Shown piece after piece: positions 53,872-64,000 of a stretch of DNA of 64,000 nt; the first letter of the stretch is position 1, and each line of letters begins with the position of its first letter. Origin of the DNA: Strongyloides papillosus (Eukaryota; Nematoda; Chromadorea; Rhabditida; Strongyloididae); NCBI GenBank assembly GCA_005656395.1, contig SRSI01000071.1:620001-684000 (forward strand), written 5' to 3'. The position numbers were made by a program, and so were the translations under genes. The notes under the pieces are model-generated. The model did no database searches. It saw only the letters and a list, made by a program, of their open reading frames with translations, and was not told the origin of the DNA.

Positions 53872-55923
53872 ACAAAAAAGGGAATAGAAAATTTTTCTAT
53901 ATTTTTATCCTTTTTTATACGCTTCTTTTACATTGATACTGTACAGAAAAACCTGACAAATTTTTATCATCATTATATTTTTTTTGCTTCTTGTGTCATC
54001 CAAAAACTAATTAACTCTATATTATCTATATGTACTGCTTCATTAGACATTTAACCATAAAATTGAGACAATAATTAACACATACTATCACAATGTTAAG
54101 ATAAAGAAAGTGGAAAATTAATATAATATTTTCAATTTTTGTAATTGAAAAAGTAATATTAATTTTTGATTATAATTTGATCACTACTTTTTTGTCTAAC
54201 CCCCTCATACGATATGAATTTTTTTATTAGTTTTATTCATAATATATTACACTTGTTCTTGGAAATATTTGTAACAAATTCATTATTGCCGCAGTTGAAA
54301 GGATTCATATCCTTTTCAATACTACAAATTTTTATTTTTTTTACTATATGTATATTTCGTAAATCTATCTGATTTTTTAAATGCTTCGAATATAACTATT
54401 ATATATATATTTCGTGTTTTTTTTGGATGTCTACGTGTACCAAAAAAAAAGTTTTACAGACAAAATTAAAAAGAAAATTTTTTTGTAATCTTTTTTTAAG
54501 GCTTCAATCAAACGTATATATATTATATTATTAGAGAGAGAGTGAAGGATATAAAATGATAGAAGAAATTTTATAGTTTTATAATAAATTCACACATCTC
54601 ATAGTAATATAATATTGTATTTGTATTCATCCTTGTTTGTTTATAGGTATTGAAATATATATACATTTAACTGATTTATTTTTTTATTATTTTTTTCTAC
54701 AAATAGTATCTAGATTGATCAAATATATAAATGCTTCCTTAAAATGCTTATTTACATTTTCATTTACGATTAAGATATTCTTAAGGTAGTATATATGTTT
54801 TAATCAAGTTTTTTAGATGCTATAAATATGTATAACTAGCGCAATATAGTATTTTTTTTATACTCCTTATTTTTTTGTAAATTCTTTTCTTTATTTATAT
54901 ATATATATTATTAAATATATATATATATACAATAACTTTTGGTATAAAAAAAATTCAAAGAAATTATTAATAAAAGTTTTACTTTTTTTAAGTTTTTCTT
55001 TTTTTACCATTATAATTGGTGGTTTTAAATAACATTGTTCTTTTTTCAATTTTTCTATATATAATTTTGATTGTAAATCGCATCTGAACAAGGTGATCCC
55101 AATAATATGTAATAAAAAATCATCTGGTATCAATTTAGTTTTAAAAACATTTACTCAAATACCTGTATATCAATTAGTATTTCTTTTTTCCCTCCATTCA
55201 AATAAAAACTGCTTCGGAGATGTTATCTTGTAAAAAAAATGTTTTTTTTATATATTGTCTATGTTTCTACGTATTATGAACCACTTTATTAAGAAATAAA
55301 AATAAAATTTCTGTTTAATTTTATATATTTTTTTACAACTATAATAAAAAACTTTTCTATTAATTAAACAATTAGATTGACTTGTGTTTATTATAATATT
55401 AAATGATTTTTTTTCATTTTTTAGGAATTTATTATTATAAAAATAAAGTGAGAAGTATTTGTTAATGTGCTTATAAACATGATAAATAAACAAAATAAAA
55501 CTTTTATTTATCATGTTTCAATACCTATTGAATGTACAGAAATTGTATTATTAACAATTTCATAAAGATATTTTTCTTTATACAATGATTTTTCTCCTAT
55601 ACCCTTCCTCATTTTTATACCACAGTAAATGGTATTATATTTTAAACATCAAAAAGGTACAAAGTAAATAGTGTGTAAATCATATACTAATTCAAAATAA
55701 ATATTGATATGTAAGGAAAGGTGTATAATGTTAGTGGTAGGAAAGAGATAAAAAACGGGAGCAAGAGATTAATATAAAATAAAAAATGGATAATTTGTTT
55801 TGACAGTTAAACAAATATTAATAAAAAAATTTATTTTAAGCTTTTTTTCATTTTTAATTATGAAACAAATATACTATGTAAATTATAAACTTTTTAATCT
55901 ATGAATTATGTTTAATGCTAATA
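53872..55923. other. Intergenic, no gene seen
   Basis: 3' flank of the ZCCHC24-like gene and A+T-rich spacer, including AT microsatellites near 54893-54930 and a short hairpin at 54295-54319. ORFs on the minus strand at 54891-55133 and 55248-55514 are Lys/Phe/Tyr-rich chance frames without support. Confidence 0.6.
54295..54319. other. Short hairpin downstream of the ZCCHC24-like gene
   Basis: TTGAAAGGAT and ATCCTTTTCAA are complementary over ten pairs with one bulged base and a 4-base loop (TCAT). It lies about 420 bases beyond the stop codon, so it could be in the 3' UTR or beyond it. No function can be assigned. Confidence 0.35.
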
Positions 55924-56871
55924 CACAGAAAAAAAAATGGGAAAAATTCTGACAAATCTATCTGAAATGCAAAAAAATTTCCCATCTATTTAAAAAATCA
56001 ACATTTATTCAAATTTTAAAATTATCAAATGACAGCAAAAATGTTTTAAACGATGAAAAATATTTGGTTGTCGCAGAATTTTGGTGTTTTTTTTTTTAAA
56101 AATTATATATGTTTTATATTTTAAGTAGTGTAACTTTTATTTAATCTTAATGTTTTTGATATAATGCTAATCATAGGACCTAATTTTTTTCTAATATACA
56201 TGAAACATGTTGTTAGAACTCAATTTCGTGTAAAGTTGTTAAGTTTTAACTAAAATCATTGTCCTAAACAATTCACTGGCAACAATAAATATAAAAAATT
56301 CGTAATAATAATAACAAAAAGCCAAAAATTACTATTTAACCACACAAAGCATTAATAATTAAAAATATTATTTTAGTATTTCTTCTTGTATTAAGTTTAA
56401 ATATGTAGAAGATATTTTTTACTATAGATAAAACCTATATAATATTATAACTTTTCATAGATTTAATTTTTTAAATAGGGCCATTAAAAGTCGTTAGAAA
56501 AATTTTTCGGCCTTCAGAAGAGTGTAATTTTATAATAAAAAGTGTAATTATTAATAACTCAAACTATTTAAACTTATTAATAAAAATGTTTTGGTATGTT
56601 CAGAATTGCTTTTTATAAAAGCATTTATAATCTTACATAAAATTAAATTCTAATCTTATATTTAAAAAAGTATTGTAGAAGACAATCTATGTTTTAAAAT
56701 AGCAATAATATAGTAAAAGATTAGAACTTAATAACTACTTAATTATTATTTCAATTTTTAAGTACGATATGATTGCGGTAAAATTAGTCGCAAATCAAGA
56801 AAATTCAAATTTTAATAGGTGGGAAAAATTCATTACATTTTACACAAAAATGCTTCCCATTTTTTTGTGTG
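55924..56871. mobile_element. 948-bp TA-flanked MITE
   Basis: The left end, CACAGAAAAAAAAATGGGAA, and the reverse complement of the right end, CACACAAAAAAATGGGAAGC, are similar, and the similarity continues imperfectly for about 65 bases (both arms have a second TTTCCCAYCTATT block: 55990-56002 and 56814-56826). TA flanks both sides (55922-55923, 56872-56873). There is no coding capacity inside. This fits a non-autonomous Tc1/mariner-type element; the repeats are diverged, so it is probably old. Confidence 0.6.
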
Positions 56872-57594
56872 TATTGATGGTCTCGTTTTTTTCATGTGGA
56901 ATATAATTTTTTAGTTAATATACAAAATTATAAGCAAGACTGTATAACGACTAATCTTAAATTTTTAAGTAACATAAATAAATATAATAATCCATTTTTT
57001 TAAGTAAAACATTGATCTCAATACATTTTAAATGATAACAAAAAAAATATATTTAGAAAAGATATTTGATCTCGTTTCACCTTTATTTTTTTCCTAGAAA
57101 AGTGATGTTGGATTGTGACGAAAATGTCAAATGATCAAAGGAAACAAACATATTTGTTGTATACTACTTTTAAATCAACATTTAAATTCTTCAACGTAAA
57201 TCTTTTTTTTCTTAATTTACCAACAATTAACTGGATACTACCTTGACGTTAAAAATGCTTTTAACTATCTTCTTATATTTTAGCTAAAAATTTTTGATGT
57301 AAATATTATATCGTATGTGTAAGTATTTTAATGGTGAATGAAAATTTTTGAGGGATATATTCTTTTAATTAAAAATGAAAAAATAAATTATTTTTGTGGA
57401 AAAAGTTTATTACTACAAAATACGATATGAATTAAATAATTAAAAAATATTGACAAGATAAAAATATACAATACTACCCCTTGGTTTTGGTTTTTTATCA
57501 CAGTACTTCCATTTGTAAATATAATATTGTCCTCTTATGAAGTATATCACTCTTCATTAACTTTTTTTTACGATTTATATTAATACTTCTTATT
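56872..57594. other. Intergenic, no gene seen
   Basis: About 0.7 kb between the MITE and the stop of the large orphan gene. No supported ORF or repeat. Confidence 0.6.
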
Positions 57595-60500
57595 TTAATT
57601 ATTATCATAAATATCATCATTAAAACCAGAGTCAAAATCTTTCCTCTTCTTCAAACCATGTTTAAATCCTTTATTCTTAATTTCTAAAAAAAGATTTAGT
57701 TAAATAATTTTTTTGGTATATTTAAACTAATAAAAGAAGTTGAAAGAAGGAAATAAAAATAATCATAAATTATTTACGAATATTTAAGAAAAAGTACTTG
57801 AATTGTTTTGTGCTATAAAAGTTTGTATTTTGTGCAAACTTTAAAAAATAAAAAGTTGTCTCTTACCTTTCAATAGGTGACGATCTTTAATTGTTAATAC
57901 TCTTGTACTATATAGGTCCCTAGATGAGTCTAACGGAAGCATACATAACCAGTCAGGAATAATTGTTGCAGTGGTTGTTGTAGGCAAGTTTTTTGCATTA
58001 TATTCACTTCTTGTAGACATTGGTATTTGTTGTTCTGATCGTGTATTGATACATTTATATGAAATATTCTTTGAAAAAGGAGATAATGTTGGGGAATTAA
58101 TAGTTGTTTGAGAGTATGAATCTCTAACAATTGGAGAAGCAATTTTTTCTTTGTTTTTTTTAATTTCTGGAGAAGGTGATGAAATAGATCTTAAATCAAG
58201 TGGTGTTATTAAGTTAGGTGTGTTTCGATAATCATTAATTAGATCTTTTGGCCCAATATTTATTGACATTCCAATTGGATAGACCAATTTATTTTCATTG
58301 GGATAATTGTTTTGTTTCATCTTACCTATCGTTGATGGTGTTGATTGTGATATTGGGGATGACGATGATAATGATGATGTTATTGTTAAATTGGTCATCT
58401 CATGATTAGGTTGTTGATAACTTTTGGATGATTGCATGCATACTGAATGACTACTTTTGTTTATATTATTTTTTCGAATTCTCTTGACACGTCTCTTCAT
58501 TCTGCAGGCAGATAAATTATTTTCTGCATTTGAACTATCATTCGAAGATATGATAACTTTATCTTTATTGATAAATAGGGAATTAAATTTATCAATAATT
58601 TTAATTTCTCCCTCAATTCTTTTATTACTTTCTTCAATATTTCCATATGATGATACATTATCCTTGTCAATTTTACTATCTTTCTTCACAGTATCTTTTT
58701 CATTACCCTTATCGTTTATCATTTTACCATCAATTTCTGGAAAAATATCATCTTTTGAAACTGTTATCTCTAAAATTTTACTTTTAAATGAATTTTTTAA
58801 ATCTTTCTGTTTCTTGGTATCTCTTTTAGCACTCCTTTCTCTTGCCACACTCTTTACAGCCATATTTTTGGCTCTATTTATCATCATTGCGGCATCCTCA
58901 ATAGCATGATTATTAATTTTAGATACAATTTCGTCACCATTATAATTGTTTTTATATCGTCCAACCAATTCATTTTTCTCTTTCTCATTCCTATTCTCAA
59001 CTTCTTCAACTGTCTTCTTAACTAAATTTAAAGTTTTAGCTATTTTTCCTATCAGAATATCATGACTTTTAAAATCTTTTGATATATTTAAAGCATTTAT
59101 AATATCTTGGTGATTTACGGCATTCTCTGGCAATAATAAATTAAAAAATAATTTAGGTTCTAAATTAATTTTTAGGGGAATTAAACCACTTGACATGAGT
59201 GGGAAAATTGTCCATTTCTCTGATATAAAATGCATATGCTTATATACTATATCTTCATTTAAAATGTCTGAGTAAAGATTATGAATACCTAAATTATAAG
59301 AAAATTGTTGTAATTTAGTATTGTTATTAATAATCTCCATAGATTGTTTATTTTTCATACTTTCTTTGCACTCAAATGATAAATTTTTACTGCTCTTTAA
59401 TAACATTTTTTTACCTCCCCTCAGTGATACATTTTCTTCATAATATTCATTTATTTCCCTATCATTATTACTCATAACTTTTTCTTTTCCAATCTTTTTA
59501 CACATTTTTAGTACAATATGTGCTATCTCACAAAATTTACCACTATTTTGGATGGCTAATTTAAGGCAGTTTATACCACTATCTTTTTCTCCAAACAACT
59601 TATATATCTCTTTCAATAACGCTTTACTCTCATTTTTATTACCATTTTCGTAGTTTTCCTTAAAATTTTGTCTATACTCCATTTGGACAAGTAATAAAAA
59701 TATATCCAAAAATATTGATATTATTTTATCAGAGAAATACACTTTCTCCAACACATCATACTCAATTTTTAATTTACCGTCTTCTTTAATATTCTCCTCT
59801 AATGGTTCTTTAATAACTGTTTTAGAATTTATTTTAAAATAAATTTCTAAAATATCTAAAAATTCATGTAACTTGAGATTGTTAAATGAAAGATTCATAA
59901 GTATATTAAAAATGAAATAAAGTTTTTGATTTAATTGCATGTCGATTTGTGACTCTCCCTCCTCTTTATAATAATTCCATAAGATATGAGGTGAATCTTG
60001 GGTTTTTATTAACTTATGAAAAGCCTTACTTGAATAATTAAGTGTTGTTAGGATGATACTATTGTCGAAAATTTTATCAATTTCTTTAACAGATTTTGAA
60101 AATTGTAATGCATCTTGTTTAATTTTCTCCTTTATACTACTGTTATTCTCAATTTTTTCAACAATCCTATAGTTTTCAATACATATATCAATTAAATTAT
60201 ACAAACGTGCAATAAAAAAATTTTCAGCTATTGTTTTTTTGGTTATATTATAATTATCCAATAATAGTCTAATTATTAAATCGCTCCTAACATCCATAAA
60301 ATGCGATAAAAAGTACATTACTTCTAAATGATGACTTTCCTTTAACAATATTATTACTGCAACCCCTGGTTCATATCCTAATGATAAAACATTAACGAAC
60401 ATTTTCCTATCAATTATCTCTAATAATCCATTTTTACTTCCTTCAATTACCTTATCATTCCACGATAATAGGGATGGCAAATTTTCTAATGGCCATGCTA

Positions 60501-60615
60501 ACTCTAAATTAATATAGTAAGCAGCTAATAATCTTCCTAAACCAATTCTTTTATCTTTTGGCATAGATGTGTACTTTGTTTGTATATAATCAAATGGACA
60601 CCATTCCTCTAACAT
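57595..60615 (-). CDS. Large orphan protein: helical N-terminal half, disordered basic C-terminal half
   Basis: I do not recognise the family. Two exons: 60615-57867 and 57683-57595, joined in phase 1 across a 183-base intron (GTAAGA donor, TTTTTTTAG acceptor), 945 residues. The last exon encodes EIKNKGFKHGLKKRKDFDSG and an acidic end; without it the frame ends in an implausible hydrophobic read-through. Residues 1 to about 400 look alpha-helical, with hydrophobic repeats such as LGRLLAAYYINLELAWPLENL and Leu-rich segments, reminiscent of helical-repeat scaffolds. From about 540 the protein is Lys/Glu/Asn-rich and probably coiled-coil or disordered, with a strong basic cluster MKRRVKRIRKNN (about residue 705) that could be a nuclear import signal, then Ser/Thr/Pro-rich sequence. 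There is no signal peptide. A nuclear scaffold is my guess only. It is divergent from ARL-8. Confidence 0.8.
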
Positions 60616-62001
60616 ATTAAAAATATATTAGAAATGTTTTTTAATAAAATATATGACAATAGAATATTAGAAGTTTATTTTTTATGACAAAAAGTATAAA
60701 TATACAATGTAAGATCTTAAAATAAGTTTTCTTTTTAAGTTAATACTCCTTTTTAGCCTTGTTATGTATTTGTTGTCATGGAAACAAAAATCTTCATGTA
60801 TCTTTAAAAATTGGGGTAAAAGCAATTATGATCATTCTTCAAAATGATATTGGTATATGATAGAAAAAACTTTTAATATAAATTTTTTATAATGATAATT
60901 AACTTTTATGATTTATTTCCATAAAAAAATTAAATATTTTCTCTCATTTATCTTATTTTATGAAAATGAACATTCGTTGAAGTAAAGTGTGTAACATTTA
61001 ACTGTCATATATCAAATATGATCTCAAGTCGTTTGATAAATACGACTTTAAAACCGTTTTAACAAATTGACTCATCAAAAGTAGGTCATTTTTGTTTTAG
61101 TAAAATATTGCTTTAAATCCTGTTATAACATGTAGCTAGTAAAATTGTTTTTACTTAGCATCATAAATTGTCTTCCTCACTTCCTATGACTTTGACATCC
61201 AATAATTCATTATACACACATTCTTTTAGTAATAATTCATAAGTACAAATTTATATCTTGTTATTATTTTTCATATTTTCCTTGATAAACACATTTTTTT
61301 GCCTATTATGCTCGATTTATCTACCACTTTTTGGTCAAATGAAAATAAATTATACACTTCATTTTTTTGCTTGTTATGAAATATTAATATCATACACTAT
61401 TAGATTTTAAAATATTCATGGTGGTCATGTGAAACTATTTTAATTGTTGACATTTATACAAGTATAAAGAAAAGTAGATGTTTAAAAATATAAAAAAGTT
61501 GTTAAATTTAAAACTTTTCTTCCTTTTCTCTTATTCTTACACTTTATCATATTAGTTGAGAAGATTTAACTTATGACAGTGTATGATGTAATGTTAAAGG
61601 TCATATATTTTGTTGTAGCAATAAAATAATTACACCATATACTTGATAATACACATCTAATTATATTTTTAGTTAGAAGGAAATTGTTAAGTTATTAATG
61701 CACCTTTTTACTATATTTATCTTCCGAAGCTTTTTTATTACTATACCCTTAAGCAAATAAGCTTAGAATATTTTATAGCAATGGAGCTTTTGTCCAAAAT
61801 ACTCTTAAAGCGAAACTATAATTTGTTATCGATAACTAAAAATGTTGTTCCTCTATGAACATACACTTGCCCATTTTTGTCCTTCTATAATTACTTTTTT
61901 TATATTTCTTATTACTAGTTTAATATAATTCTTTGCATTTATAGTTTTTCTCTGTACTTTTACCTTTTTATATTTCTTGCATATTCAATATTCCTGTAAT
62001 C
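60616..62001. promoter_or_regulatory. Divergent promoter region between the large orphan gene and arl-8
   Basis: 1.4 kb between two head-to-head genes, so both promoters should be here. I see no canonical TATA or initiator that could be chosen over the background of A+T runs. No ORF or repeat is evident. Confidence 0.45.
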
Positions 62002-62714
62002 ATGTTGGCTATGGTAAATAGAATCTTGGACTGGATCCGTTCTCTATTTTGGAAGGAGGAAATGGAGTTAACATTAGTTGGTTTACAATATTCAGGAAAA
62101 ACAACATTCGTCAATGTTATTGCTGTATGTTTTTAATATAAAAAGTATTACTTAATAACTTTTTCATCCACTTTAGAGAGATCAATTTTCTGAAGATATG
62201 ATTCCAACCGTTGGATTCAATATGCGCAAAATTACTAAAGGAAACGTCACAATAAAGGTAATTACTTTTAATTTTATAAATTCTATTTTTCTTTTCCTAC
62301 AGTTGTGGGATATAGGTGGACAGCCAAGATTCAGATCTATGTGGGAACGTTATTGTAGGGGTGTTAACGCTATCGTTTTTCTCGTCGATGCTGCTGATGA
62401 AGAGAAAATGGAAGCTGCAAAGAATGAGTTAATGCAACTATTGGAACGTCCACAATTAGATGGTATTCCTGTCCTCGTATTGGGAAATAAACGTGATCTT
62501 CCTGGTGCTCTTGATGAACAACAACTTATTGATAAGATGAATTTATCAACAATTCAAAATAGAGAAATTTGCTGTTATTCCATTTCATGCAAGGACAAAA
62601 CAAATATAGGTTGGTTATCAAGTATTTTACCAAAATGTTTTTAATAAATACTTTTTTACAGATATTACACTCCAATGGCTTATCCAACACTCTAATAAAT
62701 CATCAAACAAGTAA
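62002..62714 (+). CDS. arl-8: ADP-ribosylation factor-like GTPase 8 (ARL8)
   Basis: ARL8 links lysosomes and synaptic vesicle precursors to kinesin-driven transport. Four exons: 62002-62124, 62177-62257, 62303-62609 and 62662-62714, with 45-52-base introns and consistent phases; 187 residues versus 186 in human ARL8. The N-terminus [20 protein letters not shown] is the amphipathic helix that anchors ARL8 to lysosomal membranes. GTPase motifs are all present: P-loop GLQYSGKT, switch I Thr in [20 protein letters not shown] (G3), NKRD (G4) and [10 protein letters not shown] with Cys in place of the usual Ala (G5, as in ARL8). The last exon ends [16 protein letters not shown]. Conservation is very high and the identity is secure. 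Confidence 0.98.
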
Positions 62715-63335
62715 AGTTATATAAATTTTGTAAGGGCACTCACATACTCATATATATAATTTATCATTAATGCCTATTATCAGGATATTTAAAAAAAATG
62801 TCAAATTTAATTCCTTTACTACAAAACATTCATATGAAAAAAACTTATACATTTTCTCTTCTCTCGTAGCAGTTATCTATATATTTAAATATTTTATTTA
62901 TGTAATATATATTTCTTTTGTCGTGGATTTGAACCTTCTCAAAATAAGGGGATGACAAAGTATCCCTAAAAATATATGCTAATAACTACACTTGCAAAAT
63001 GTACAATGTTTGTACATTTTTTTATCAAAAATTCACATGACTGAAGTATGGAAAAAAGGTTCAAACATTTTTATTACTATATGGAAAAAACGATTATTAT
63101 GATTTTAAATTTTTCTAGCTATGTTATATGTATGTGTTTTTAAAACAATCTTGTATTTAAAAAAAGCTGATAAACATATTTAAAGCTATAATAAATATAT
63201 AAGATATGTCATAGAATTGTCAGGATCATCCAAATGTGCTCCACAATTCTTTAATTGTATTTTTTTAATTACAAAAGAATATATCGTCGTTTGTGACCAA
63301 TTATTTTTCGTATTATTTATATTGTATAAAATATA
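62715..63335. other. Convergent intergenic spacer
   Basis: About 0.6 kb between two convergent genes (arl-8 and the UNC-93-like gene), so it should contain both 3' UTRs. A 61-codon ORF at 62770-62955 is without support. Confidence 0.6.
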
Positions 63336-64000
63336 CTAAACTTTTTCATTAATTTCTGATTTCTCTTTTGTTCTGAATACACTAAGAAGTTGTCTTATAT
63401 ATCCCTTAATTTTAATTTTTTTTATATTTATAAATAAAAATATAGAAACTTACTTTTGTTGGTTCAAAAAGTTCAATGATAAAATAGCACATCATTCCAA
63501 AAACTAATATTAGAAAAGATATTATTAGATAAATCTGAATATTTGTATGTTTCATTAAAAATAATCCTAATGCTAAACCACTACTTTCCCAGAAGTGGTA
63601 TTGGGCAAATGCATGATCTAATCCTTCATTTCCAACCAAAGCTATCCAGAATCCATTTATTTGTGTATTCCAAACACCATCAGCCATACCCCAAACTCCT
63701 GCGATTACATAAAAAACCTGGATATCCCCAGGATTTATTGGCCACATCAACAATGTTAGTATCATAAGCATATTAATAACAGCTCCAAATACAAATAATG
63801 GCATTCGTCCAAAAAGTTTTATTAAAGGACCAAACACCAAACTACATATTGCATCTGCAACACCAAATGACGTCATAATAAAGCCTATCTGACTGATACC
63901 TAGACCACATCCAACATATGCTTTGGTATATAATCCAACGATAAATGCTTGTTCAAATCCATTAAAAATTGTAAGTGGAATTAAAAGAATAACTTTAATT
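63336..64000 (-). CDS. UNC-93-like membrane protein, 3' part (cut by the window edge)
   Basis: UNC-93 family proteins are multi-pass members of the major facilitator fold; C. elegans UNC-93 regulates a muscle potassium channel. The visible part comprises one exon running from 63454 through the right edge and a proposed last exon at 63404-63336 (49-base intron, phase 0, 22 codons). Residues include LTIFNGFEQAFIVG, then YVGCGLGISQIGF, GVADAICSLVFGPL, the family wording VWGMADGVWNTQINGFW, and YHFWESSGLALGL, as in the C-terminal half of UNC93A-type proteins. At least four membrane segments can be seen. The proposed last exon adds a short basic cytosolic tail (GYIRQLLSVFRTKEK). The N-terminal half lies beyond the window, so the exact paralogue is undecided. 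Confidence 0.92.

Overview
This is a eukaryotic, extremely A+T-rich window (roughly four fifths A+T by eye), best explained as a piece of a clade IV nematode genome of the Strongyloides type. Supporting signs are single-copy animal genes with nematode-type families (DB module, UNC-93, Cys/Gln-rich cuticle-like protein), mostly very short introns (about 44-70 bases) with GTAAG/GTATG donors and TTTTAG/TTTCAG/TTTTAAG acceptors, large exons, and no bacterial features. The species assignment is inference.

Layout. 1-9.9 kb holds four genes: mitochondrial P5C dehydrogenase (+), a PAP2/LPP-family multi-pass protein (+), a secreted DB-module protein (+) and, convergent with it, a secreted DNase II (-). 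11.6-13.2 kb holds an EED/MES-6-like WD40 protein (PRC2 subunit) with a small basic ORF just upstream that may be its first exon. 13.3-15.5 kb is occupied by two non-autonomous DNA transposons with 8-bp target duplications, followed by a p115/USO1 vesicle-tether gene (-). 18-24.8 kb is gene-poor and carries two TA-target elements with transposase remnants (an IS630/Tc1-type and a mariner). 24.9-29.2 kb has a secreted Cys/Gln-rich repeat protein (-) and a GRK4/5/6-type receptor kinase (-).

29.2-52.8 kb is nearly empty: two deserts of about 11-12 kb flank one small orphan gene at 41.1-41.8 kb. Then follow a ZCCHC24-like zinc-finger gene (+, 52.8-53.9 kb), another TA-flanked MITE (55.9-56.9 kb), a large orphan protein (-, 57.6-60.6 kb), ARL-8 (+, 62.0-62.7 kb) and the 3' part of an UNC-93-like transporter gene (-) that runs off the right edge.

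The genes do not form one pathway; they are ordinary chromosomal neighbours. Several gene models were rebuilt by hand from splice sites: cryptic terminal exons are proposed for P5CDH (first exon), GRK (9-base last exon), the 945-residue orphan, ARL-8 and the UNC-93-like gene. The most unusual material is transposon architecture (terminal motifs amplified as internal tandem arrays), an EED with an apparently degraded methyl-lysine cage, two orphan genes, and the large deserts. I found no tRNA, rRNA, CRISPR array or prokaryote-like system.
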